Shown piece by piece: positions 25,824 through 34,876 of a stretch of DNA of 60,280 nucleotides. A program made the translations under genes and the position numbers. The notes beneath the pieces were generated by a model. That model ran no database searches. It had not been told where the DNA came from and saw only the letters and a program-made list of their open reading frames with translations. Numbering within the stretch: the stretch's first letter is position 1; each line of letters begins with the position of its first letter. Source of the stretch: Verrucomicrobiota bacterium (GTDB taxonomy: Bacteria > Verrucomicrobiota > Verrucomicrobiia > Opitutales > UBA2995); assembly GCA_027622555.1 (NCBI GenBank), contig JAQBYJ010000025.1, forward strand, positions 1 to 60,280, given 5' to 3'.

Positions 25824-26995
25824 GTTTTGTGCCTGAACTGGCTGCCGAACTGGACGCACCGGTTCAATCTTCGGTAGATATCCTGGTGATCGCTGGCGAA
25901 CACTCGGGTGATGAGCATGCTGCCGTGATGGTTAAAGAGTTACTTTTAAATCGTCCTGAACTAAAAGTTGCTGCCATCGGCGGTCCTCAACTCGAAGCGG
26001 CTGGTGCCCAGTTACTGTTTGATTTAACAGATCTTTCGGTAGTGGGTTTTGTGGAAGTGTTGAAGCACTACAAATATTTTAAAAAATTATTTGGTGCAGT
26101 TCTAAATTGGATAAATAAATACAAACCACGGGCGGTCGTCTTCGTTGACTACCCTGGTTTTAACCTTCGACTTGCCAAGGCACTGAATAAAGCAGGGATT
26201 GCGAAAAAAGCCGGGGGCGATATTTTATTGCTTTACTACATAAGTCCGCAGATTTGGGCATGGAAAGAAAAGCGGAAATATGAAATGGCCGAATGGTTGG
26301 ATGGTTTGTCGGTTATTTTTCCTTTCGAAGTTGAATGTTTCGCTGATACGAATCTGGAAACCACTTTCGTCGGACATCCTTTTCTTCAAAGTAAACAAGA
26401 TTGTGAGTTGGTCTATGATCCGGAAGGTAAGATCCTTCTCCTCGCAGGTAGTCGAATTGCGAACGTGAAACGGGTTCTTCCGCTCTTACTGAATTCTTAT
26501 ACCTGTTATCTGAAAAAGTATGATTCGAAAGATGCTACCCTTATATATCCGAGCGACACGATTTTAGAGGAGATAACAATCGTTTTAGATTCTTTTCCAG
26601 ATCTCAAAGATAAGGTTCATGTTGTTCGAAACGAGGGCAGCATTTCCGCAAGCGCTGTGCTGACTACCTCTGGAACCATGTCCTTGCGCTGTGGATTGGC
26701 TGGAATACCGGGTCGAATTGTTCACGCGGTTAATTTATTTTCCTATGTTCTCGGGCGCATGGTCCTGACTATCCCGTATATTGGAATCGCCAATTTATTA
26801 CTCAAGAAGCCGTTTTACCCCGAGTTTATTCAGGGTAAGGCTAAACCGGATGTGTTAGCGGATGAACTTCATCGATGTCTTTCAGATAGTTCGGTGATCA
26901 GGGAGGCGCAGGAAGGGAGCGAGGAGCTCAAGAATCTTCTTCAGCCTGGGAATTCGGAAACGCCGTGGAGTTGGGTTGTCCGTTTTATTGACTAG
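25820..26995 (+). CDS. lpxB: Lipid-A-disaccharide synthase
   Basis: 391 residues. LpxB joins UDP-2,3-diacylglucosamine and lipid X into the lipid A disaccharide at the inner face of the cytoplasmic membrane. The family start GEHSGDEHAA and GGPQLEAAGA, the STRASPQIWAWK-like block (YYISPQIWAWK), and the C-terminal TIPYIGIANLLLKKPFYPEF match. Length is typical. The ATG overlaps the stop of the preceding gene (ATGA). Its presence supports lipopolysaccharide with a disaccharide lipid A. It converges on hemA with 25 bp between, and no terminator hairpin is visible in that gap. Confidence 0.94.
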   Translation: MSFVPELAAELDAPVQSSVDILVIAGEHSGDEHAAVMVKELLLNRPELKVAAIGGPQLEAAGAQLLFDLTDLSVVGFVEVLKHYKYFKKLFGAVLNWINKYKPRAVVFVDYPGFNLRLAKALNKAGIAKKAGGDILLLYYISPQIWAWKEKRKYEMAEWLDGLSVIFPFEVECFADTNLETTFVGHPFLQSKQDCELVYDPEGKILLLAGSRIANVKRVLPLLLNSYTCYLKKYDSKDATLIYPSDTILEEITIVLDSFPDLKDKVHVVRNEGSISASAVLTTSGTMSLRCGLAGIPGRIVHAVNLFSYVLGRMVLTIPYIGIANLLLKKPFYPEFIQGKAKPDVLADELHRCLSDSSVIREAQEGSEELKNLLQPGNSETPWSWVVRFID

Positions 26996-27020
26996 AATCG
27001 CCTTCGGAACAGTTCACAAT

Positions 27021-28091
27021 CTAAGTCTGTTGGACGCTTTTTGATTCGGTAGTACTATTATCCCCTGACGACCTCTGATTATCTATAAGGTGAGCGACTT
27101 TCCTTTCGATATGCTCCATACATATTCCATGTTCCCGCTTACGCGCGCTAAGATTCAAATCCGCAATCTCGGCCAAGTCATCAAGGTTGTAGAGAAATAT
27201 ATTGGGAAGATGACTTATGTTCGGGTCGATGTCGCGGGGTAGGGCGAGATCGAGTAAGCAAAGGGGGCGGATGGCGCGCTTTTTGAGAAAGGATTTTATG
27301 CGGGATTCTGTGAGAATAAAATCTGGAGAAGCGGTGGAACAGAGCACTACATCGGCTTCGAGCAGGTGGCAATCGAGGCTTTCAAATGGAACTGGCTTAC
27401 CTCCGTGCGTATTTGCGAGGTCCCTGGCCTTTTCAAATGTTCGGTTACTTATTGTCAGGTTTTTCACTCCGCGACTTCGGAGAGCTGCAATCGTTTTTTC
27501 AGCAATATCCCCAGCTCCAATAACCAGTGCAGTCGAGTTGTGGAGTTTTCCGAATACTTTAATCGCAAGATCTACAGCGACAGTAGCCACATTGATTTGG
27601 CCTTTCCCAATATTGGTATTGGAACGAATCCATTTGGTTGACTGAAAACTCTTTTGAAACGCTTTGTTGAGCTGAGTGCCGACACAGCGTTGTTTTGCCG
27701 CATAGAGAAATGACTGTTTCACCTGGCCGGTTATTTCCGTCTCTCCAACGATTTGAGAATCGAGACCAGCAGTGACGGAAAACAGATGTGTCAATGCTTG
27801 CTTCCCTTCTAAGGTTTTTGATTTTTCAAAAAGTTCCACTGGTTCAACCTTCAAAACCTTTGCTACAATTGCGGCGAGGATTTGATAGTTGGATTCGTAG
27901 GAGACTCCATAAATCTCCAGTCGGTTGCAGGTGCTTAAAATCGTCAATTCATTGATCCAATCTTCATTATTTAATAGCGTGTAGATTTGATCCAACTGAT
28001 CGGGAGCAGGACTTATTTTTTCCCGGTACTCGATGGGAGCTGAATGATGACTGACCGTCCAGCAAAAGAATATGCGTTTTGGGTCAATCAT
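27021..28091 (-). CDS. hemA: Glutamyl-tRNA reductase
   Basis: 356 residues, shorter than the usual 410-430 because the C-terminal dimerisation helix region is reduced. HemA makes glutamate-1-semialdehyde, the first step of C5 tetrapyrrole synthesis. The N-terminal catalytic motif STCNRLEIYG carries the nucleophilic Cys55, and the NADPH-binding domain GAGDIAEKT near 185-193 and the NRTFEKA block follow. Its ATG overlaps the stop of the ccsA-like gene (ATGA), and hemH precedes that gene, so heme synthesis and cytochrome maturation are linked in one operon. No sign of damage apart from the short tail. Confidence 0.93.
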   Translation of the reverse strand: MIDPKRIFFCWTVSHHSAPIEYREKISPAPDQLDQIYTLLNNEDWINELTILSTCNRLEIYGVSYESNYQILAAIVAKVLKVEPVELFEKSKTLEGKQALTHLFSVTAGLDSQIVGETEITGQVKQSFLYAAKQRCVGTQLNKAFQKSFQSTKWIRSNTNIGKGQINVATVAVDLAIKVFGKLHNSTALVIGAGDIAEKTIAALRSRGVKNLTISNRTFEKARDLANTHGGKPVPFESLDCHLLEADVVLCSTASPDFILTESRIKSFLKKRAIRPLCLLDLALPRDIDPNISHLPNIFLYNLDDLAEIADLNLSARKREHGICMEHIERKVAHLIDNQRSSGDNSTTESKSVQQT

Positions 28092-28942
28092 TCCGAAGGA
28101 ACTAATTCCGAAATTGACTTATTGGGGTCACTCAAGGAGCGATTTTTCCCGACCGGCCAAATGGATAGAATTGCAATTAAAAACAGGACCACGCAGGTAA
28201 GCGCTAGTTTGCGGGCGAATAATCGGTTGGTTAAACGGAGTCCAAATACGATCAAATAAGCTAACCATACGGCTATGCTGGAAAAGAATTTCGGAGCGTT
28301 TACTTCAGCGAGGTTTTGACTCCAATATATTGAGCCAACCAACAGGGAAACAGTTAATACGCCGGTACCCGCCGCCAGCATTCGCAGGCTCATTGATTCA
28401 GACTCAACTAGTGAAGGTAGAAAAGCGTATACTCCTTTGAATTGATGTCTTTTTAATGCGAAATTTTGCAGCAGGTAGAGCGTGGAGCTTACCGCTAGCA
28501 TTCCAAATATGCCATATGAGAAAACGGCCAGGGAGGCATGAAACTCAATCGAAGCGCTGACTTTTGAAATATGCGCAGGGTAGGCTGAGTCCCAGGTCGG
28601 ATTCGCGAAGGATAAAATTGACAATAGTACTGCTAGCCCAGCTGTGAAAAAACCGAACAAACTCATCCGAAATGCCGGGCCTAAAACCAGAAAGCAGAAG
28701 GTCAATGACCAGATAACAAACTGGACAATTTCAAAGGTATTTCCGACTGGGCAGCCGCTAACCTCGAGTCCTCTCAAATAAAGGCCATAGGTATGGATAG
28801 CGTATCCGCCAGCTATCAGCATATAGAGCAGCCATCTCGGATGATGCCTGCCTCGCAGCAGGTAAAAAATTGCCGTAATAAATCCGAGTGTGTATAGCAG
28901 GTTGCCTATACCTATCCACAAGACGTCTATATTTGGATTCAT
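28088..28942 (-). CDS. Cytochrome c assembly protein, CcsA/HemX type
   Basis: 284 residues from the ATG at 28942 (an upstream TTG at 28984 is less likely). About seven or eight membrane segments. The segment pattern with conserved His and Trp (for example in the SIEFHASLAVFSYGIFGML block) fits the CcsA/HemX cytochrome c biogenesis family that brings heme to apocytochromes in system II, although the full WGxxWxWD signature was not found and a HemX-type role tied to hemA stability is the alternative. It sits between hemH (26 bp gap) and hemA (4 bp overlap). The neighbours make a heme-related role very likely. Confidence 0.82.
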   Translation of the reverse strand: MNPNIDVLWIGIGNLLYTLGFITAIFYLLRGRHHPRWLLYMLIAGGYAIHTYGLYLRGLEVSGCPVGNTFEIVQFVIWSLTFCFLVLGPAFRMSLFGFFTAGLAVLLSILSFANPTWDSAYPAHISKVSASIEFHASLAVFSYGIFGMLAVSSTLYLLQNFALKRHQFKGVYAFLPSLVESESMSLRMLAAGTGVLTVSLLVGSIYWSQNLAEVNAPKFFSSIAVWLAYLIVFGLRLTNRLFARKLALTCVVLFLIAILSIWPVGKNRSLSDPNKSISELVPSE

Positions 28943-28968
28943 AATGATGGGCAATTTTCTTGGATTTC

Positions 28969-29988
28969 CTAACTCAAGGCCCAATCCTGGATTCTATTGG
29001 CGATTACCGAAATCCAGGCAGGGTGTTCATTTAAGCAAGGAATCATCGTGAATGATTCTCCTCCGGCTTCAAGAAACTCTTTGCGGCCTTCCATTTCTAT
29101 TTCTTCCAGAGTTTCTAAGCAGTCCGCCACAAATGCCGGACAAATAACGGTGATCTTTTTGACTCCTTGTTTTGGGAACTCCTGAAGAACGTGATCGGTA
29201 TAGGGCTTGAGCCAGGGTTCGCGGCCTAACCGAGATTGAAATGAAACTGAAAATTTTTCCACCGGTAGTCCGAGTTTCTTTGTCATGGCCTTCACTGTTT
29301 CAAAACACTGGTGCCTGTAGCATGTACTCTGTACGGGATGACAAACATTGCAGCAATCCGGTGTAGTCATGCAATGGGCTTTAGATGAGTCGGCTTTTTT
29401 TAGATGCCTTTCAGGGATACTATGAAAACTGAAAAGAACCTTATCCAGATCATCCTTTATATATGGTTTTGCGTTTTCGACCATGGCGTTGATGTAATCC
29501 TCATCTTTATAAAAAGGCTGCATCACCGAGCATGTGATACCGGGCGCCTGGAGTTTCAACTCCTCCATTACCCGAACCAATACTGTCTCATAACTGGACA
29601 TAGCATAGTGAGGATACATCGGGAGGATAAATAGCTTCTCAACTCCTTTTGCTTTCAATCGAGTGATTGCCTCGGGGATGGAATCCGATCCATAACGCAT
29701 CGCCAACTCGATAGGGATTTCGACCTTTTCCTGGACTTTTTTTTGCACTTGTTTGCTGGTTACAATGAGAGGGCTTCCTTCTTTGGTCCAAACTTTGGTA
29801 TACGCTTCTGCAGATTTTTTGGGTCGAGTAGGTAATATCAATCCCCGGACAACCAGGTTTCGAACAAATGGAGATGAGTCGAGAACGCGTCCATCCAAGA
29901 GAAACTCTTTAAGGTAGCGACGGACATCAGAGACGGACGTTGAATCGGGAGAACCGAGATTAAGGATCAAGGAAGCTTTTCTAGCCAT
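28969..29988 (-). CDS. hemH: Ferrochelatase
   Basis: 339 residues. HemH inserts iron into protoporphyrin IX. The N-terminal NLGSPDST and VRRYLKEFLLD blocks and the metal/substrate motif FSFHSIPERHL match the family. A Cys-rich insert after it (TPDCCNVCHPVQSTC) resembles the short insert seen in some bacterial ferrochelatases and could hold an iron-sulfur cluster or metal. The SFQSRLGREPWLKPYT block with its conserved Gln-Ser-Arg is intact. It is first in the minus-strand run hemH, ccsA-like, hemA. The Cys-rich insert is the only unusual feature. Confidence 0.94.
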   Translation of the reverse strand: MARKASLILNLGSPDSTSVSDVRRYLKEFLLDGRVLDSSPFVRNLVVRGLILPTRPKKSAEAYTKVWTKEGSPLIVTSKQVQKKVQEKVEIPIELAMRYGSDSIPEAITRLKAKGVEKLFILPMYPHYAMSSYETVLVRVMEELKLQAPGITCSVMQPFYKDEDYINAMVENAKPYIKDDLDKVLFSFHSIPERHLKKADSSKAHCMTTPDCCNVCHPVQSTCYRHQCFETVKAMTKKLGLPVEKFSVSFQSRLGREPWLKPYTDHVLQEFPKQGVKKITVICPAFVADCLETLEEIEMEGRKEFLEAGGESFTMIPCLNEHPAWISVIANRIQDWALS

Positions 29989-30689
29989 ACGCTTAACCTT
30001 CTAATTGCAGGCATCCTGTCAATAACCGTGCTTAGAAATTTAGTCACAATTTTAGGTCAGGCAGTTTTAAATAACTTTAAAACATAAGATAATAAGACTA
30101 AATATCAATAAGGTCAGATTGAAACACAGTTTCAGTTACCCATGTTTAGCCTAAATACAGATTTGATAAAGAAACTGAGAAGTCTGGACGTCTGGGTGAT
30201 GGTTTTGGCACTTGGAGACTTATTTCCAGCTGCCAATCATAAATTTTTGTGCCTTACATAAGCCGTATCCGTCGGTGTTTTGGCGTCAGACTTTTATTAG
30301 CAGCAACATGTAAAGCTCCGGTATGGTGAGAACAACGATTTGTGGACTCATTTTTTAGGGAAGAGGAAGGCAGGAGTCTGAAGCTGGCGTCTTCGGTTAT
30401 CCTGCGAAATCTAGAGGCGGCAAACGGATGGATTCAAGATCATAGATCGCACAGCAGCATATGAAGGTTCGAATGATACTGGATTTGACAAAACCGATAC
30501 GATCGTGAAATCCGGCTGGCCCCTGCAGCTTCAAATTATAACCATTTTAATTTAAAACTGGCTGCACAGGCATTCAAGTGGATGAAACTTACCCGGGGTT
30601 ATCTAAAGAAGAGATTCGAGCGAATCCTTTTTTATTTCACATTGACGCATGGCAGGGGAATCACACCTTCAAGGATCTTGATAATAGCC
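29989..30689. other. Long intergenic region upstream of trpA
   Basis: About 700 bp between divergent hemH and trpA. A 39-codon frame at 30142-30261 exists, but it lacks a ribosome site and shows no recognisable pattern. A longer N-terminal reading of trpA from 30582 adds 36 residues that do not belong to the family. No RNA gene was recognised. Confidence 0.5.
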
Positions 30690-31493
30690 ATGGACCGAAT
30701 AGTCGCAGAATTTGAACGAGCCAAATTGGAAAACCGCAAAACTTTCATCGCCTATGTTTGCGCCGGAGATCCGAATTGTGAGACTTCCCTGGAAGCCTGT
30801 AAGACCCTTCTTGACGCAGGCGTTCACATTCTTGAGCTGGGTGTTCCATTCTCCGATCCTTTAGCAGATGGTTGGACCAATCAATGTGCTGCCAAGCGTT
30901 CGCTCGACAGCGGATTTACGAAGAAAGATCTTTTCACTCTGGTTAGAAGAATTCGCGAAATAAATCAGGTCGTTCCGATAGTATTTTACGTCTATTACAA
31001 TCAGATTTTCTCCCAAGGTGTTGAGGCTTACTTACAGGAAGCCCTGGACGCCGGAGTAGATGCTCTGCTTGCGTTGGACCTGCCTCCTGTTGAAGCGGAG
31101 AGCTATCTCGATTTGTGCGCTAAAGTGGGGATGAAAACCGTCTTCATTGTTGCACCGACAACGCCTGAAAATCGAATTGGCGAAATAGCCGAAGCGTCAA
31201 CGGGATTCGTTTATTATGTATCGCGCGAAGGAGTAACCGGGGTTAGGGATTCTCTGGAAGAAAGCCTTCCACAGAAAGTCCGTATTATAAAAAGAAATAC
31301 AGATAAACCTGTAGTTGTTGGTTTTGGGATTTCCAGGCAAACCCAGGTTCGTGAAGTTGCCGAGATTGCTGACGGCGTGGTTGTCGGTAGTGCGATCGTC
31401 AATGTCATCGCCGACCGTTTGGATGATAAAGAGGCGATGCTCTCAGGTCTAAAGAATTTCGTTAAGGAGCTTTCAGCAGGGGTTGTTCTGTAA
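30690..31493 (+). CDS. trpA: Tryptophan synthase alpha subunit
   Basis: 267 residues from the ATG at 30690; the standard length supports this start. TrpA cleaves indole-3-glycerol phosphate to indole and glyceraldehyde 3-phosphate. The catalytic Glu49 and Asp60 fall at the same positions as in the enteric enzyme, within E-L-G-V-P-F-S-D-P-L-A-D-G. The phosphate-binding GFGIS and GVVVGSAIV near the end are intact. No trpB, trpC or trpF is adjacent, so the gene is isolated here, with long gaps on both sides. AAGGA at 30671 is a weak, distant ribosome site. Confidence 0.95.
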   Translation: MDRIVAEFERAKLENRKTFIAYVCAGDPNCETSLEACKTLLDAGVHILELGVPFSDPLADGWTNQCAAKRSLDSGFTKKDLFTLVRRIREINQVVPIVFYVYYNQIFSQGVEAYLQEALDAGVDALLALDLPPVEAESYLDLCAKVGMKTVFIVAPTTPENRIGEIAEASTGFVYYVSREGVTGVRDSLEESLPQKVRIIKRNTDKPVVVGFGISRQTQVREVAEIADGVVVGSAIVNVIADRLDDKEAMLSGLKNFVKELSAGVVL

Positions 31494-32643
31494 GCAAGTT
31501 TTCAGGAAGTGCTTATTTCTATATTCCAGTTCTTCTTTGAGAGGTAGGATTTCTCGGTCGATGAGTTAAGTTTTCACCTGGCGGTGTAAGAAGGTGGGGT
31601 AGTCGATAAGTTCAATTTCATCTTTTTCATTCTCGACTATTTCGCTCATTGATTCCGCCCAATCATCGGAGTTTAGGTAATGGTGCTTCCTCAGTTGTAT
31701 GTATGTGACCATGACTCCATTATAATCTTAGTTCATTGCTAATCCCACCAATGAAGTCTCGAGCTTTAAGATGAAATTGACCGCATTGTTGATCCGTGCC
31801 GTTACGAGTTTCCTTTTAGCGCAGTAATCTTTGCGGTGGCAGTCTGTGTAATCGTTTTAGATTCGGAATAAAGCCAGAAAGAGATGATACCCTACATTCC
31901 CCTGGTGGGCGATAATCGCATAGTTCGAGGTAACCGTACCAAGTATAAGTCCATTCACCACTAGAAATCTTCGATTCTTATACTTGAGTAAGCAGTCTTC
32001 CTCATCTCTAAAGCTCTAAAATGGATGGGCTGAATCTTCAAAGGACCTCACCATGCTTTCCGCAAAAGTGGATGACTTGAGTCATTTTTGCTCAATTTAC
32101 TCTAAAACCATGTGAATGAAGGGTGTACAGTGCTCATTCCGGTTCCGTTGCGGCATTTTGGCTCCCAGCATCAATAATGTTGCCGTTTAAAGTGTGAGTT
32201 TTGCAGTGCGAATGCTTCTGGAAATGGGAAACTTTCTTGGCTTTGCTATTTCTCGTACCAAGGTGGATTTCCGCCAAAATTATTGTTTTTAATGGCAGCG
32301 CGGTTTTTTACACGGCATTGTGAATAAGTTGGCAATAACTGCAAATTGCGCGTTTTTGAGCTCTAATTCGATCACACTATCTGCCTGGGAAAACTCTTTA
32401 ATCTTCCCGAAACATTCGAATTTCTGTTATGAAAAAACGACCCCGATTCGCGCAGTGTATGGAGTTTTCTGTTACGAATTCGGCCATTTTAGGGCAGATT
32501 TCAGTTTTGAAATCGGCCTGAATGAGGTCGGATAATCGGACTTTTTCTCATCGAAATCGGAGTTGTGAATAAAATCCGATTTTACCTCCTGAAATAAAGA
32601 ATCGAGTGGAGTATCAAGCATTTTCTTGTTTGCCAAGCAGAAG
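31494..32643. other. 1.15-kb stretch with little coding signal
   Basis: Between trpA and a minus-strand glycosyltransferase. Apart from one 48-codon minus-strand frame (31566-31712) nothing protein-like was recognised. An 8-bp stem AAATCGGA / TCCGATTT with a 13-base loop occurs near 32558-32586 and may be a terminator or a protein site. The composition is AT-rich relative to the flanks. It may be a decayed gene region. Confidence 0.45.
31566..31712 (-). CDS. Small open frame, 48 residues, function unknown
   Basis: ATG at 31712, TAA at 31568-31566. The composition (many Glu, Asp, His, Tyr; DDWAESMSEIVENE) reads like an acidic soluble protein more than random sequence. GGAG occurs but is only two bases from the ATG, too close for a normal ribosome site. 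An upstream in-frame stop lies just before it. It may be the end of a decayed larger gene or a small protein of its own. Confidence 0.3.
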   Translation of the reverse strand: MVTYIQLRKHHYLNSDDWAESMSEIVENEKDEIELIDYPTFLHRQVKT

Positions 32644-33780
32644 TTATTCACAATGGTTTTTTGCCTCTTCAACGTCCTGAAGGTAGCTTTGAAGGATGGT
32701 GTCCCAGCTCAATCCTTCTGCGGTTATTCTGGCGCTTTTTCTTACTTCATCCCAAACGCTCTGATTCGAAAACATCTGCTTCGAAAGCTCTAAAAAGGCG
32801 TCAGAATCATCGAAAGGAGCCAACCAGCCGTTTCTGCCATGGTTGATGTACTTGCCAGGTGCTGCGTAGTTATATCCTAATACGGCGAGACCACTGGCCA
32901 TCGCTTCAGTGACCACATTGCCAAACGTTTCGGTTGTACTTGGGAATAAAAACGCATCTCCAGATGCGTAGTACCGGGCTAAGTCCCCTCCACGTTGCAT
33001 GCCTGCGAATATCAGTTCTGGATGCGCCTTACTAATTGCGGTTCGTTCAGGGCCGTCTCCTACTAAGACAAATTTCATTTCCGGACAAATGGGCAAAACT
33101 TTCTCATAGGCTTTAACCGCTAAAGGGATGTTTTTCTCTCCGGCCAAGCGCCCCACATATATCATGACAGGTTGATTTTCGGATACACCCCAGGAAGCTC
33201 TAAGCTCGGGATCTCTTTTTGAGGGACTAAACAATTCCGTATCTACTCCTCGGCCCATGATTTTGAGGTTTTTAAAACCATTCGCTTTGAGATCACTTCG
33301 GAGATCTTCACTCGGGACGAGTGTGAGTCGCGTTTTGTTGTGAAAAATTTTCAGACCAGCTAATCCCAATCCTGTCAGCCAACCAAGATGATAGTACTCA
33401 CCGTAAGAATGAAAGTTCGTGTGAAAACTAGACACAATTGGTATCCGGTTACTGCGTCCTGAAAAAAGTGCCTGCATTCCTAGTGGCCCTTCGGTTGCTA
33501 TATGAATGACATCTGGTTCAAATGCCTCCCATTCTCTTTTTAGCTGATTGAAGCCTGCCACCCCCATTTTCAGAATATCATAGCCGGGGATAGGTATGCC
33601 TAAAACAAGCTTTTCCGTGTAGCCCTCCGGTTTAGTTTCTCCATCTCCCTTAAACTGTTTTGGTCGGATCACATGTACCTGATGTCCTTTTATTACTAAT
33701 CCTGTAACCAGACGGTTTAGAGTCATTGACACACCATTGATCTCAGGGGGGAAGGTTTCTGTTACTAGGCAGATTTTCAA
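32644..33780 (-). CDS. Glycosyltransferase family 4 protein (GT-B)
   Basis: 378 residues from a TTG start at 33780; the family start (CLVTETFPPEINGVS) follows directly. The acceptor domain has EPDVIHIATEGPLG. The donor site VGRLAGEKNIPLAVKA and the E(x7)E motif in TTETFGNVVTEAMASG are intact, so it is a retaining nucleotide-sugar transferase of the GDP-mannose or UDP-sugar group, like PimB or SqdX. The acceptor is probably a lipid or envelope glycan, but it is not known. It is single, facing away from miaA with 135 bp between, and a Gly/Ala-rich region suggests a soluble or peripheral membrane protein. Confidence 0.9.
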   Translation of the reverse strand: MKICLVTETFPPEINGVSMTLNRLVTGLVIKGHQVHVIRPKQFKGDGETKPEGYTEKLVLGIPIPGYDILKMGVAGFNQLKREWEAFEPDVIHIATEGPLGMQALFSGRSNRIPIVSSFHTNFHSYGEYYHLGWLTGLGLAGLKIFHNKTRLTLVPSEDLRSDLKANGFKNLKIMGRGVDTELFSPSKRDPELRASWGVSENQPVMIYVGRLAGEKNIPLAVKAYEKVLPICPEMKFVLVGDGPERTAISKAHPELIFAGMQRGGDLARYYASGDAFLFPSTTETFGNVVTEAMASGLAVLGYNYAAPGKYINHGRNGWLAPFDDSDAFLELSKQMFSNQSVWDEVRKSARITAEGLSWDTILQSYLQDVEEAKNHCE

Positions 33781-33915
33781 GTTAGGTAGGCTGAATGAAA
33801 AGAGACCTTAAACTCATAGGCTATGCGACTCCGAGTTCAATTGGTTTTTTATAAAATATGCGTGACCGACAGCTTGAGTTGACCGAAACAAAGTTATCCT
33901 GAAGGATTTGAGATT

Positions 33916-34854
33916 GTGGACTCCATTCTCTACATATTAACCGGTTATACGGCTGTTGGAAAAACTAGCCTTTCTCTCGATTGGGCCCGCAGGAATAATG
34001 CTGAAATAGTCTCCTGTGATTCTCTTTTGTTTTATAAAAACATGGATGTGGGTACGGCAAAACCCACTCACTTCGAATTGGCTGAAGTGCCGCATCATCT
34101 CATTAATGTAGTGGAACCCTCTATTCAGTATTCGATTAAAAAATACTCGGAAGCCGTAAAGAAGGTTATATCTGATATTCATGCTCGCGGGAAGCGGGTT
34201 TTAATAGTTGGCGGAAGTGGCTTTTACTTAAATTCGTTTTTTATCGCTGTTGTAGATGGGCTGAAAATAGATCCGTTGGTTCAAATGCGTATTGAAAACC
34301 AATTTGAAAACCAATCTCTCGAAGCTTCTGTAGAAATACTTAAGGGGATGAACCCAGGTGGCTTGGGTGATCTTGATATCGAGAATCCTCGTCGTGTATT
34401 GAAGGCCTGGCTGCGATGTATCGGTTCTGGTAAAAGCTTGGAAGAATTGAGGCGAGATTTCGACAAAAAGCCTGGAGAATTTGATTCTTTTCAAAAGAAA
34501 TTGTTGGTTTTATCCCGCCCGCGGGAAGAGTTGCATAATCGAGTAGCCTCTCGTGTTAATGCCATGCTTTCAGCCGGTTTGGTCGAAGAGGTTCGGGGAT
34601 TAATTTCCTTGGGAATAGAAAGGAATCCAAGTGCCGCCCAAGCGATTGGCTACCGTGAAACCATCGCGTATCTGAAAGGGGAATTAAGTGAAGGTGCGCT
34701 GGGTGAAACAATTGTGAGGAATACCAGAAAGCTTCTGAAGAAACAGCGGACTTGGTTTAATAAATTTCTTTCACGTGAAGCAGTTATCGACGTTTCAAAT
34801 GTGAAAGCCTTGCCCGATGATTGGTATTCGGTGGCACCTCGAAAAACTGGTTAA
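33916..34854 (+). CDS. miaA: tRNA dimethylallyltransferase
   Basis: 312 residues from GTG. MiaA adds the isopentenyl group to A37 of tRNAs reading UNN codons. The P-loop is G10-Y-T-A-V-G-K-T17, and the SCDSLLFYKNMDVGTAKPT block matches the DSMQVYKGMDIGTAKP region of the family. The catalytic and tRNA-binding part RPREELHNRVASRVNAML and the IGYRE block are intact. It converges on the PpiD-like gene with 22 bp between. No hfq or other usual neighbour is adjacent. Confidence 0.94.
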   Translation: MDSILYILTGYTAVGKTSLSLDWARRNNAEIVSCDSLLFYKNMDVGTAKPTHFELAEVPHHLINVVEPSIQYSIKKYSEAVKKVISDIHARGKRVLIVGGSGFYLNSFFIAVVDGLKIDPLVQMRIENQFENQSLEASVEILKGMNPGGLGDLDIENPRRVLKAWLRCIGSGKSLEELRRDFDKKPGEFDSFQKKLLVLSRPREELHNRVASRVNAMLSAGLVEEVRGLISLGIERNPSAAQAIGYRETIAYLKGELSEGALGETIVRNTRKLLKKQRTWFNKFLSREAVIDVSNVKALPDDWYSVAPRKTG

Positions 34855-34876
34855 ACCAGCGTGCCTTTTCTCGCTA

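Noticed and set aside
27000-27020. Possible terminator between convergent lpxB and hemA
   Set aside because: No stem of useful length and no T-run on either strand in the 25-bp gap.
30142-30261. 39-codon frame upstream of trpA
   Set aside because: Short, no ribosome site, and no recognisable pattern; chance cannot be excluded.
32320-32535. 71-codon plus-strand frame in the gap after trpA
   Set aside because: Composition is random-like with no domain, no ribosome site and no linked neighbour.
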